This document shows positions 56,237 through 64,000 of a DNA stretch of 64,000 nucleotides, piece after piece (the first letter of the stretch is position 1; each line of letters begins with the position of its first letter). Below the pieces are notes generated by a model, which saw only the letters and a program-made list of their open reading frames with translations, had not been told where the DNA came from and searched no databases. Origin of the DNA: Providencia sp. (GTDB lineage Bacteria; Pseudomonadota; Gammaproteobacteria; Enterobacterales; Enterobacteriaceae); assembly GCF_003533305.1 (NCBI RefSeq), contig NZ_DOEH01000018.1:1-64000 (forward strand), written 5' to 3'. The position numbers and the translations under genes are program-made.

Positions 56237-57529
56237 ATGAAGCTATTTGATTCTTGCGCGCATCCGGCGCGCATTCATGGATGCCTAATTGAAGCGCCTT
56301 TAAGGGGCGTCTTCATTGGTGAGATTTGCTTTATTGAGCAATCTCTTGCACAACCGGAAATTATTGCTAAAGCACAGGTTGTCGGCTTTAAAGAAGGGCT
56401 AACAGTATTGAGCTTAATTGGTCGCGCCCAAGGCTTAACCCGAGAGGTGGTTATTCGTCCGAGTGGCTATCCATTCGTATTTCAAGTTGGGGAGCACCTA
56501 GCTGGTAAAATCTTCAATGCTGCCGGAGAGCAGGTTGGCACATTAAGTGATGATGTTCCTGAAACCATGTTACTCAATACAAAATTACAGCGTATCGATA
56601 GCCCACCGGTCAGTGTGATACAACGACGCCCAGTTTCTGAGCCAATGTTAACCGGTGTTCGTGCCATTGATGGGCTTTTGACCTGCGGTTTAGGACAGCG
56701 TATTGGTATTTTTGCTGCTGCTGGTAGCGGTAAAACGTCATTGATGAACATGATTATTAATCATGCCCATGCAGATATCCATGTGGTAGCTTTGATTGGT
56801 GAGCGTGGTCGTGAAGTAATTGAATTTATTGAAGAACTACAAGCATCCCCTCATGCGGCTCAGACTATTTTGATCTACGCTACCTCTGATAGTCCGCCGA
56901 TTGAACGTTGTAATGCGGCGCTATTGGCAACCACTATTGCTGAATATTTTCGCGATTGTGGGCGCAATGTTCTGTTGTATGTTGACTCGATGACGCGTTA
57001 TGCGCGAGCGTTGCGAGATGTTGCGTTAGCTACCGGAGAATTACCCGCCAGACGTGGTTACCCCGCTTCTGTTTTTGAACAATTGCCAATGTTGCTAGAG
57101 CGTCCTGGGCGTTTAAAACACGGTTCAATTACGGCTTTTTATACGGTGTTGTTGGAAAGTGAAGAAGAGGCCGATCCTATTGGTGATGAAATTCGCTCTA
57201 TTTTAGATGGGCATATTTATCTGAGTCATAAACTTGCAGGCCGCGGGCATTATCCCGCTATTGATGTTTTGCATAGTATTAGTCGTGTTTTCCAAAAAGT
57301 CACTACATCCGATCATCGTAATTATGCCGTTAATCTTCGTGACATGATTTCAAGGCTTGAGCAAATCCAAGTTTATCTTGAGTTAGGTGAATATCAACGT
57401 GGTGAAAGTGAAGAAAATGATAGGGCGTTGGATAATAAAGACGGAATTGAACGTTTTTTAAAACAAGCCATGGATGAGCCAATGCATTTTGATGAAATGC
57501 TAAATCAATTAAATATTTTGGCATCGTAA
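56237..57529 (+). CDS. invC: Type III secretion ATPase InvC/SctN
   Basis: A 430-residue F1-like ATPase. Walker A is FAAAGSGKTSL (about 158-168), Walker B NVLLYVDSMTRYARALRDVA, and GYPASVFEQLPMLLERPG is the family signature. It unfolds and releases substrates from chaperones at the base of the injectisome. Its stop overlaps the start of the stalk gene. All motifs are intact. Confidence 0.95.
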   Translation: MKLFDSCAHPARIHGCLIEAPLRGVFIGEICFIEQSLAQPEIIAKAQVVGFKEGLTVLSLIGRAQGLTREVVIRPSGYPFVFQVGEHLAGKIFNAAGEQVGTLSDDVPETMLLNTKLQRIDSPPVSVIQRRPVSEPMLTGVRAIDGLLTCGLGQRIGIFAAAGSGKTSLMNMIINHAHADIHVVALIGERGREVIEFIEELQASPHAAQTILIYATSDSPPIERCNAALLATTIAEYFRDCGRNVLLYVDSMTRYARALRDVALATGELPARRGYPASVFEQLPMLLERPGRLKHGSITAFYTVLLESEEEADPIGDEIRSILDGHIYLSHKLAGRGHYPAIDVLHSISRVFQKVTTSDHRNYAVNLRDMISRLEQIQVYLELGEYQRGESEENDRALDNKDGIERFLKQAMDEPMHFDEMLNQLNILAS

Positions 57530-57984
57530 TGATTAACAAGTTGCTTGCATTGACACAAAGGCGTCTTGAAAGAACGTTACAAGAGCAGTCTAAGTTGAAT
57601 GCCTTGATAAAGGAATTACAACAGCAATGCATCAATATTCGCCAACGTATTTCGATTTTGGCCACTCAGACTACCTCTTATGAAAAATCAGAAGAATTAA
57701 ATCGAATTGCATTTTGGGAACGACAAAGATTGAAAGCGGCAGTACTCGCTGAAATTGCTCAATTTGAGTTCAAAATAGAAACAATAACCTTGGAATTATC
57801 AAAACATAAATTATTGCAATCGCAAATTGCTAAGCGTGCATTCATGTTACGGAACAAGTGCGAGAAATTCCGAAATTATCTTAAGCAACAACGTACTGCT
57901 CGAAGGTTAAAATCAGAACTTCAGCAACAAAATGAAATTGAGGAGTTATTCGTACATGTCAGTAATAAAAACGAACCCGAGTGA
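57529..57984 (+). CDS. Type III secretion stalk protein InvI/SpaM/SctO
   Basis: A 151-residue, highly charged, mostly coiled-coil protein (KLNALIKELQQQCINIRQRISIL; LSKHKLLQSQIAKRAFMLRNK, in parts). The family is the central stalk of the ATPase, like FliJ and ATP synthase gamma. It starts on the last base of invC and overlaps the ruler gene, whose own start lies inside it. Assignment rests on position, length and composition. Confidence 0.85.
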   Translation: MINKLLALTQRRLERTLQEQSKLNALIKELQQQCINIRQRISILATQTTSYEKSEELNRIAFWERQRLKAAVLAEIAQFEFKIETITLELSKHKLLQSQIAKRAFMLRNKCEKFRNYLKQQRTARRLKSELQQQNEIEELFVHVSNKNEPE

Positions 57985-59407
57985 AAAAATAGTTCATCGG
58001 GTAATGGAAGGGAATGCAACATCATCAAAGTTTGATAGTTCCACATTTAGTCATAAAAATCTTATAAAGAAAATAGTTGAAACTGCCGCCAATAAAAAAA
58101 GAACGGAATTTGCTTGTCATAAAAAGCAAAGTAGAAAAATAGAAGATTATATTACGCCAGCAGTCGCCCATTTACCGATTCAGGTGCTGCAAAATAATGG
58201 TATGCCGAAGGCATTCATAGCGCTAAAAGACAGTCCTTATACGGATATTAATACTAAAGCAGTAGGGCAAAGTAAGTTGCTAGAGGTTGATGGTAGCGAG
58301 TTACCGATAAACCAAGATTTACCTACTGAGCGTGAGTTACCGGTTAATACTGAACTAAAGGTTGCGCATAAATTAGTAATTGAGGATGAAATTCCTTTGG
58401 TTAACAGCATGATGGTTAATTTAGTCTCGATAGATGGGATGCCTCAGATAAAAAATCAGCTCTCAACCCATCATAGTACTCAGTTCGAAGAGCAAACGGT
58501 CGTATTGGATGCGGGGGTAGAGTTAAATACAACGAAGCCACTGGCTGCATTATTACCATCTAACCCAATGAAACTAGCTGATTTTCCTACGTTAGAATCA
58601 CTAAGGGGGCAAGCCAAGGCTTTACCGTCTACCAAAAAAGTTGAATCGAAAATAGCGTTACAACCGGAAATTCAGTTAGAGAAGGGAATGAATTTATCGA
58701 GCCAAATGAGGCAGATGAATACTAACTCATTGAATGAGTTTAAAAATACTACGGTTCCTTTAGTAACAGACATGCCTCTTACAGCAGACCTTCCATTGAA
58801 GGCCCATGAGTTGGGTAACAAACCGTTAGGTGAACAGGGTATTGACGTAAGTTTTTCGGATGCCCAAAGTGAACAGTCGAGAGCGTTAACAACACCACAA
58901 AAAGGTACACATTCGTCTGATAATTCGCTGCTTGAACCCACAGGAACCCGCATTAATTCTTTAGTTAATGAAGAGCAAAAATCGCCAACTTTATTTCAAG
59001 AGATTTCGACGGAAAAAACGGATTTGCAAAACCATATTGTGACATCCGTTATTAGTGAAATGGTCGCGCGACCACAGACCTCAACTCAGGCTCAACAACC
59101 AAGCCCAATGGCCCATAAAACACCTGAATCTATGGAGTCTAATCCAGTATTTGATGCAAAAGAGCCTAAGGCGGAAGCGCGTAGCCTCACTTATACCTTT
59201 AAAAATTGGCAAGCTAGCCCATCAGTGACATTTGAACTTGCCTCTAAAGGAGAATTTCTTGGCTCAACGTATAGTCAAGAAGTGCATCAAGCGCTGAATG
59301 AAAATAAGCATTTATTCAATCATGAAAGCAACGTGCATATTCGACGTGAAGATGAACGTAATCAGCAACGTCATGATCAACAGCAGCAGCAACAAGAAGA
59401 AGATTAG
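57956..59407 (+). CDS. spaN: Type III secretion needle-length ruler SpaN/InvJ/SctP
   Basis: A 483-residue polar protein. The start at ATG 57956 has AGGAG ten bases upstream, better than ATG 57932. The centre is low-complexity with repeated short Leu-Pro elements (ELPINQDLPTERELPVNTEL; TDMPLTADLPLKAHEL). The C-terminal region TYTFKNWQASPSVTFELASKGEFLGSTYSQ, read in parts, is the conserved SpaN-type export-switch domain. It ends in a Gln run (QQQQQQEED). It is longer than Salmonella InvJ (336), which may predict a longer needle. Confidence 0.83.
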   Translation: MSVIKTNPSEKIVHRVMEGNATSSKFDSSTFSHKNLIKKIVETAANKKRTEFACHKKQSRKIEDYITPAVAHLPIQVLQNNGMPKAFIALKDSPYTDINTKAVGQSKLLEVDGSELPINQDLPTERELPVNTELKVAHKLVIEDEIPLVNSMMVNLVSIDGMPQIKNQLSTHHSTQFEEQTVVLDAGVELNTTKPLAALLPSNPMKLADFPTLESLRGQAKALPSTKKVESKIALQPEIQLEKGMNLSSQMRQMNTNSLNEFKNTTVPLVTDMPLTADLPLKAHELGNKPLGEQGIDVSFSDAQSEQSRALTTPQKGTHSSDNSLLEPTGTRINSLVNEEQKSPTLFQEISTEKTDLQNHIVTSVISEMVARPQTSTQAQQPSPMAHKTPESMESNPVFDAKEPKAEARSLTYTFKNWQASPSVTFELASKGEFLGSTYSQEVHQALNENKHLFNHESNVHIRREDERNQQRHDQQQQQQEED

Positions 59408-59409
59408 TC

Positions 59410-60339
59410 ATGTTGAATATTCGTCGAATCAGTGCGCGTGAAAAACAAATTAGAGTTTGGCAGCAATGCTACTCGTTTAATACACAGATCAAACAATCGA
59501 AACGTGGGCAGCGTCATTTTCAATTATCAATGGTGAGTGAAACGCAAAAAATCACTATATTTGTTGCAGTTGAAAGCTGGTGTCATCACCGCTGGCCTAA
59601 ATTGACTCAGTATGCTTGGGAATTGTTAAGTATCAGCCAGTTATGTGAATTATTTACTTCTGAATATAGTAAGAGTACGTTTTTCTCCCATCAATTCCGT
59701 TGTGAATCTGTCGAGATAGTTGATGATGAACGCATCAACCAACCTTGGTTAGTTGTGAAGGAAGCTAGCCTTGGCGAGGTGTTATTACCAGAGCCAATTG
59801 AAGGCCTTGAAAAGATAAAACCGACCAATCAGTTAGTAAACAATTTGAAACTACAAGCTGATTGGATCTTGGGATATAGCTATATCAGCGTCAAACTTTT
59901 GCAAAAAATAGAATTACGCGATGTGCTGTGTGTTCAACAATTACAGTTAAATATGTCTGTGACAGGACGGCTGTTAGCCCAGTTTCAAAAGCAAGAAGAA
60001 GGATTATTTATGATCGAAGAATTGATGGTGCCAGAAGTTGAAGAAACATTTGTCGACTCTGAAGACGATGAAATACAAGAAGCCGTTCGTCCATTTGATG
60101 TCAACGAAATGAACGTCAAATTAACGTTTGTTTTGGGGCGCAGCGATATTACCGTCGATGAGCTTGCAAAAATGCAACCTGGTTATATTTATTCTATTGG
60201 TGAAAATAAAGAGCGTGAAGTTAAGGTGTATGCCAACAAGCAACTTATTGCAGAAGGTGAGCTTATTTATATTGGTGATAGTGACGAACTCGGTTTGGAA
60301 ATAACTCATATCGTGAGTTTGGGTGATAAAAGAGTTTAA
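59410..60339 (+). CDS. spaO: Type III secretion sorting-platform protein SpaO/SctQ
   Basis: A 309-residue SctQ with a variable N-terminal half and two C-terminal SpoA domains (about 140-200, and about 233-305: VKLTFVLGRSDITVDELAKMQPGYIYSI in part). It forms the pods under the injectisome together with OrgA and OrgB. It has an internal start at codon 201 (see the separate entry). Two bases separate it from the ruler gene. Confidence 0.9.
   Translation: MLNIRRISAREKQIRVWQQCYSFNTQIKQSKRGQRHFQLSMVSETQKITIFVAVESWCHHRWPKLTQYAWELLSISQLCELFTSEYSKSTFFSHQFRCESVEIVDDERINQPWLVVKEASLGEVLLPEPIEGLEKIKPTNQLVNNLKLQADWILGYSYISVKLLQKIELRDVLCVQQLQLNMSVTGRLLAQFQKQEEGLFMIEELMVPEVEETFVDSEDDEIQEAVRPFDVNEMNVKLTFVLGRSDITVDELAKMQPGYIYSIGENKEREVKVYANKQLIAEGELIYIGDSDELGLEITHIVSLGDKRV
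59997..60339 (+). promoter_or_regulatory. Internal ribosome binding site and start for short SpaO (SctQ-C)
   Basis: Inside spaO, AGAAGGA (59997-60003) lies six bases before ATG 60010, codon 201. Translation from there would give a 109-residue product made of the last SpoA domain. Salmonella spaO makes a short product from an internal start at codon 203, and the short form is needed for the sorting platform. The near-identical position and the strong site support the same here. Confidence 0.72.
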
Positions 60340-60340
60340 T

Positions 60341-61006
60341 ATGCCAACAATACCAGATGGAATTCCATTATTAGCGATTATCGCTTTTTCGACATTACTA
60401 CCGTTTATTATTGCGGCAGGAACCTGTTATTTAAAAATATCCATTGTATTGATTATGGTACGTAACGCGATGGGGGTTCAACAGGTTCCCTCAACGATGG
60501 TATTAAACAGTATTGCATTGTTGCTTTCTATTTTTGTGATGATGCCAGTATTGCAAGACGTGAATAATCATATGCGCCAAGAAAGTGTCGATTTTAGCAA
60601 TGTCGAATCTATTGATAACTTTGTTGATAATGGTTTGGGTGGGTATAAAGCGTATTTAAAAAAATACTCAGATCCTCAATTAGTGACTTTTTTTGAATCG
60701 ATACAACAAGGCCGAAGTGAAGCAGAAGTAAGTGCTGATGAGGCTGAAGCAACATTATTTTCTTTATTACCGGCCTATGCATTAAGCGAAATTAAATCGG
60801 CTTTTGAAATTGGTTTTTATATTTACTTACCGTTTGTTGTTATTGATTTAGTTATTTCCAGTATTTTATTAGCACTCGGAATGATGATGATGAGTCCCGT
60901 AACAATATCAATACCGGTTAAATTGATTCTGTTTGTTGCTATTGATGGTTGGTCGCTAATCTCTAAAGGTTTAGTTATGCAATATATTGAATTAGCGCAG
61001 CATTAA
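60341..61006 (+). CDS. spaP: Type III secretion export apparatus SpaP/SctR
   Basis: A 221-residue membrane protein of the SctR/FliP type. The frame is open from 60323, but ATG 60341 (MPTIPDGIPLLAII) matches the family N terminus and follows the spaO stop directly. Conserved segments FSTLLPFIIAAGTCYLKISIVLIMVRNAMG and LLPAYALSEIKSAFEIGFYIYLPF (each read in parts) are intact. Five copies form the core of the export gate. Confidence 0.94.
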   Translation: MPTIPDGIPLLAIIAFSTLLPFIIAAGTCYLKISIVLIMVRNAMGVQQVPSTMVLNSIALLLSIFVMMPVLQDVNNHMRQESVDFSNVESIDNFVDNGLGGYKAYLKKYSDPQLVTFFESIQQGRSEAEVSADEAEATLFSLLPAYALSEIKSAFEIGFYIYLPFVVIDLVISSILLALGMMMMSPVTISIPVKLILFVAIDGWSLISKGLVMQYIELAQH

Positions 61007-61019
61007 AGCGGAAAATACC

Positions 61020-61292
61020 ATGGACCAGATAGTTTATTTAAGTAATAAAACGATGTTGTTGATTGTTGTATTATCCGCAATACCAGTCATAGTTGCTACC
61101 GCGGTAGGACTACTAGTGGGGTTATTACAAACGGTCACTCAGCTTCAAGAACAAACATTGCCTTTTGGCATAAAATTATTAGCTGTCTTTGGTTCACTTT
61201 TTATGATCTCAGGCTGGCTATCCGATAAGGTCATGAATTTTGCTTTAGAAACGTTGACTGCTGCGATCCCTGCAATCGGGTTATTCGGATGA
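61020..61292 (+). CDS. spaQ: Type III secretion export apparatus SpaQ/SctS
   Basis: A 90-residue protein with two membrane helices, of the SctS/FliQ type. The motif VGLLVGLLQTVTQLQEQTLPF is the family signature (first 20 residues shown are within it). It overlaps the spaR start by four bases. It completes the SpaPQR gate complex. Confidence 0.94.
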   Translation: MDQIVYLSNKTMLLIVVLSAIPVIVATAVGLLVGLLQTVTQLQEQTLPFGIKLLAVFGSLFMISGWLSDKVMNFALETLTAAIPAIGLFG

Positions 61293-62083
61293 ATCAGGAA
61301 ATGCTATCGCTAGTGTCATCACTCTATTTTATTTTTCAAGAAGGACTGATCAAAATAGCGCTAGCTTGGTTAAGAATTGCTCCGGTGATGTTTTTACTCC
61401 CTTTTTTGAGTAATAAATTACTTAATGGTGGGATCATTAAAAATTGTGTTGTCGCCTATATTGCGTTAGGTTTATGGCCTTTTTTTTCTTCTCGTGAAAT
61501 TCAATGGGATGAAATCAGTTTAGTTGAAGTATTTATTTATGAAATTGCTATTGGGCTAGTATTAGCGTTGATATTGGCTTTGCCCTTTATGATAGCCAAT
61601 GTTATTGGTGAATTAATTGATACGCAGCGCGGTGAAACTATCAGCAGTATTATTGACCCAGCAAGTGGAACAGAAGCCTCTGAACTCGCTGTGTTATTAA
61701 GTCACATTACATGTATGGTATTTTTGGCTCAGGATGGAATGTATCAGTTAGCCAATATATTTGCACAAAGTTACCAGTTATTACCTTTTGCTCAGGGATT
61801 TACGTCATTTACTAGCCTTCCTTTAGGTGAATGGTTAAATAAGATGGTTGTTAATGGTGTGATACTCACAGCGCCAATATTAGTGACGTTATTTATTACT
61901 GAGGTTGCTCTCGGGTTATATTCTCGTTTTTGCCCTCAATTAAATGCATTTTCATTATCATTAGCAATAAAATCAATAATCGCGTTTTGTGTGTTTTTAC
62001 TTTATTTCCATAATGAAGTTCCGGATATATTAGTTAATATGATTTCGATTTCGCCACTGAATGATATTTTTCTTTCTTCTTAA
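61289..62083 (+). CDS. spaR: Type III secretion export apparatus SpaR/SctT
   Basis: A 264-residue membrane protein of the SctT/FliR type with about six helices. Conserved parts are RIAPVMFLLPFLSNKLL and GELIDTQRGETISSIIDPASG. One copy joins SpaP and SpaQ in the gate. It overlaps spaQ by four bases, and spaS starts 21 bases later. Confidence 0.94.
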   Translation: MNQEMLSLVSSLYFIFQEGLIKIALAWLRIAPVMFLLPFLSNKLLNGGIIKNCVVAYIALGLWPFFSSREIQWDEISLVEVFIYEIAIGLVLALILALPFMIANVIGELIDTQRGETISSIIDPASGTEASELAVLLSHITCMVFLAQDGMYQLANIFAQSYQLLPFAQGFTSFTSLPLGEWLNKMVVNGVILTAPILVTLFITEVALGLYSRFCPQLNAFSLSLAIKSIIAFCVFLLYFHNEVPDILVNMISISPLNDIFLSS

Positions 62084-62104
62084 TTGTCATGAGTACAGAT
62101 AGCT

Positions 62105-63199
62105 ATGGCTGAAAAAACAGAGAAGCCTACCGATAAAAAAATTAAAGACTCAGCTAAAAAAGGACAAGGTTTTAAGAGTAAAGATAGTGTTGCTGCAATT
62201 GTATTAGTCGTCAGTGCATTTGTTATTGATGGAGTTTCCAGTTTATATGAACTTGGCGGACTGATGCGTAAAATATTTTTATCACCTACTGATATAAAAG
62301 TTGATGCATTAATTTGGCAGTTTTTTACTATATTTTTAAGTATTGTTTTGCCAGTACTATTTGCTTGTTTTTTATCGGGTACTATTATTGCTTTATTGCA
62401 AAGTCGTTTTAGATTAGCCAGTGAAGCAATTAAACTGGATTTTACAAAGTTAAATCCAATTGCAGGGTTTAAGAAAATATTTTCGCTTAATTCTTTAAAG
62501 GAATTAATTAAGGCCATTTTGTATTTAATTGTCTTTATTATATCAACATTAGTCTTTTTTATTGTTTGGCGAAAAGATATTTTCATGCTTTATCGAACTA
62601 TGATCAATGGCATGATTAGTCAATGGGTGAATCTCTGCGTTACTTTTATTATTGTTTTTCTTGCTGTCGCATTAATTATCATCCTTGTGGATGCCCTTGC
62701 GGAATTCTTTTTATATATTAAAAATTTAAAAATGGAAAAACAAGAGGTCAAAAAAGAATATAAAGATAATGAAGGTGATCCTCAGATTAAGAGTGCTCGT
62801 CGTGGTATGCACCAAGAAATATTATCTGAGGAGGTTAAATCAAACGTGCGTAATTCAACATTTGTTATGGCTAATCCAACACATATCGCTATGTTGATTT
62901 ATTATGATCCTGATATAGCCCCTTTACCTTTTTTACTTTCAAAAAGTAAAGGGACACAAGCAAGAGCGATAATTAAATATGCAGAACAACAAGGCGTTCC
63001 TGTGGTTAGAGATATTATTCTGGCAAGGCAAGTTTGGCGCTCATATAAGAAAGATAGCTTCATTGATGAAAATGGTTTGCAAGATATTATGCAAATAGTG
63101 TCTTGGTTAGTTCGTGTTGAATTAGTGAAAATGGGAATAGATGTTGATGAAGCATTGAATACATTAATTAAAAATGACTCTAATTCACAGAACTATTGA
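62105..63199 (+). CDS. spaS: Type III secretion switch protein SpaS/SctU
   Basis: A 364-residue SctU/FlhB-type protein: four N-terminal helices and a cytoplasmic domain with the self-cleavage site Asn257-Pro-Thr-His260 (VMANPTHIAML). Salmonella SpaS cuts after Asn258, so position and motif agree. It switches export from needle parts to later substrates, acting with the ruler SpaN. A 118-base gap with a hairpin follows. Confidence 0.95.
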   Translation: MAEKTEKPTDKKIKDSAKKGQGFKSKDSVAAIVLVVSAFVIDGVSSLYELGGLMRKIFLSPTDIKVDALIWQFFTIFLSIVLPVLFACFLSGTIIALLQSRFRLASEAIKLDFTKLNPIAGFKKIFSLNSLKELIKAILYLIVFIISTLVFFIVWRKDIFMLYRTMINGMISQWVNLCVTFIIVFLAVALIIILVDALAEFFLYIKNLKMEKQEVKKEYKDNEGDPQIKSARRGMHQEILSEEVKSNVRNSTFVMANPTHIAMLIYYDPDIAPLPFLLSKSKGTQARAIIKYAEQQGVPVVRDIILARQVWRSYKKDSFIDENGLQDIMQIVSWLVRVELVKMGIDVDEALNTLIKNDSNSQNY

Positions 63200-63261
63200 A
63201 GTGTAAATTAATCATTTATCGCTTAAATCGTTTTTTTAAAGAAATAAAAAATCAATTAACT

Positions 63262-63288
63262 ATGATGCAAAGATAAAGTTTGCATCAT
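63262..63288 (+). promoter_or_regulatory. Intercistronic hairpin before sicA
   Basis: ATGATGCAAA and TTTGCATCAT pair perfectly (10 bp) around a seven-base loop, midway between spaS and sicA. There is no T-run after it. It may lower read-through from the structural operon, or mark a separate control point for the translocator genes, which in Salmonella have their own InvF/SicA-dependent promoter. Confidence 0.5.
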
Positions 63289-63316
63289 GTATCACATGTA
63301 AAAATAAGGTGGGTAT

Positions 63317-63817
63317 ATGAATAACGCTAAAGCAGAAGATTTGCAAAGTACGGATATGGAAGTATTGCTTGATGATATTACAACTGCATTAATGGAAGGT
63401 GCAACTTATAAAGATATACATGGAATACCACAAAGCACTATGGATGGTATTTATGCTTATGCATATGAGTTCTATCAGCAAGGTAAATTAAAAGAAGCAG
63501 AAACATTTTTTCGATTTTTAAGTATTTATGATTTCTATAATACAGATTATGTGATGGGACTAGCTGCTGTCTATCAATTAACGAAGCGTTATGAGAAAGC
63601 CTCTGAATTATATGCGCTTGCTTTTGTATTAGCTAAAAATGATTACCGACCACTTTTTCATGCAGGGCAATGTAATCTGATGATGAAAAAAAGTAGTGCA
63701 GCAATTCATTGCTTTGAAAGTGTTTTAGAAAGTAGTACGGATACGGATTTACAAAAAAAGTCACAAGCTTATTTAACGACATTAGAAAAAAATTTAGAAA
63801 AGGTTGAGCCTAAATAG
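63317..63817 (+). CDS. sicA: Translocator chaperone SicA/IpgC-like (SctH-type, TPR)
   Basis: A 166-residue class II chaperone with three TPR repeats (YAYAYEFYQQGKLKEAETFFRFL; DYVMGLAAVYQLTKRYEKASELY; LFHAGQCNLMMKKSSAAIHCFESVL, in parts). It keeps the pore-forming translocators soluble and, in Salmonella, serves as co-activator of InvF. It heads the translocator block, with AAGGTGG upstream of ATG. The length agrees with SicA (165). Confidence 0.93.
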   Translation: MNNAKAEDLQSTDMEVLLDDITTALMEGATYKDIHGIPQSTMDGIYAYAYEFYQQGKLKEAETFFRFLSIYDFYNTDYVMGLAAVYQLTKRYEKASELYALAFVLAKNDYRPLFHAGQCNLMMKKSSAAIHCFESVLESSTDTDLQKKSQAYLTTLEKNLEKVEPK

Positions 63818-63846
63818 AGGGCTCGAATATAAAACAAAGGAATAAT

Positions 63847-64000
63847 ATGATTAATATTACCAATCCTAACAGTGAACGAATTGATAAAATTCATACTTTT
63901 CTACAAGGTAGCAACCCTATTGGGCTAGGAGAGGACAGTGTAAAAGCGGTCTTAGCCTGTGAGGAAGCTTGTAGTGATATGGTTTCAACAGAGCAAACGA
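63847..64000 (+). CDS. Probable translocator (SipB/IpaB position), partial
   Basis: An open frame starts at ATG 63847, 29 bases after sicA with an AAGGA ribosome binding site, and runs off the window after 51 codons (MINITNPNSERIDKIHTFLQ onward). The gene order sicA-sipB makes it a SipB-type translocator. The visible N terminus is hydrophilic and shows no similarity I recognise to Salmonella SipB, as expected for this variable part. Confidence 0.6.
   Translation, partial: MINITNPNSERIDKIHTFLQGSNPIGLGEDSVKAVLACEEACSDMVSTEQT

Overview
The window is AT-rich enterobacterial DNA. Its gene content (MrpJ-type fimbrial regulator, codBA, an Inv/Prg/Spa type III secretion locus, a GG-leader peptide operon) fits the family Morganellaceae. 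Providencia is my best guess, made from gene content and protein character rather than from a database match. I see no tRNA, rRNA, IS element, phage gene or CRISPR array. Genes are dense and there is little decay; one aldo/keto reductase gene is clearly broken.

Layout. (1) 51-9409 is a patchwork of small metabolic and efflux cassettes, each next to a LysR regulator: a nitrilase-family hydrolase, an RluA-type pseudouridine synthase, one intact and one internally deleted aldo/keto reductase, a NepI-like MFS pump, a secreted cyclophilin-like protein and a Tat-signal alpha/beta hydrolase. (2) 9557-21313 (minus strand) is one tightly coupled 11-gene operon. It starts with a 66-residue double-glycine precursor peptide with four cysteines. 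A membrane-anchored DsbA-like protein, an LpxL-like acyltransferase, a C39-peptidase ABC transporter, MacA, MacB and a TolC-like lipoprotein follow, then a small fatty-acid-synthase set (ketosynthase, MaoC-like dehydratase, ACP, ketoreductase). I read it as a system that makes, oxidises, possibly acylates and exports a microcin-like peptide. It is the best candidate here for an undescribed system. (3) 21438-30531 (minus) is a chaperone-usher fimbrial operon. An MrpJ-like regulator lies upstream, and the last gene is, unusually, a PglL/Wzy-type membrane glycosyltransferase. (4) 31328-39591 holds nitrogen-scavenging genes: codB-codA, a DcuC-family carrier, an AbgA-like M20 amidohydrolase, an XRE regulator and an AllC-like ureido/carbamoyl hydrolase. 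(5) 39980-44231 carries a universal stress protein and an EmrAB-type efflux pair with a divergent LysR regulator. (6) 44333-64000 is an SPI-1-class type III secretion locus. prgHIJK-orgAB plus an OrgC-position gene run on the minus strand, head to head with invF-invG-invE-invA-spaK-invC-spaM-spaN-spaO-P-Q-R-S-sicA on the plus strand, ending in the first 51 codons of a probable translocator. A YscW-type pilotin lipoprotein and a small winged-helix regulator sit at the left edge.

How the parts work together. In three operons a strong hairpin lies directly after the subunit gene likely to be needed in greatest amount: the precursor peptide, the major pilin and the needle. This suggests stoichiometry is set at the RNA level. 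In the secretion locus, SpaO has a well-placed internal ribosome binding site and start, which predicts the short SctQ-C product needed for the sorting platform. Fimbriae, type III secretion and a secreted peptide together suggest a host-associated lifestyle.
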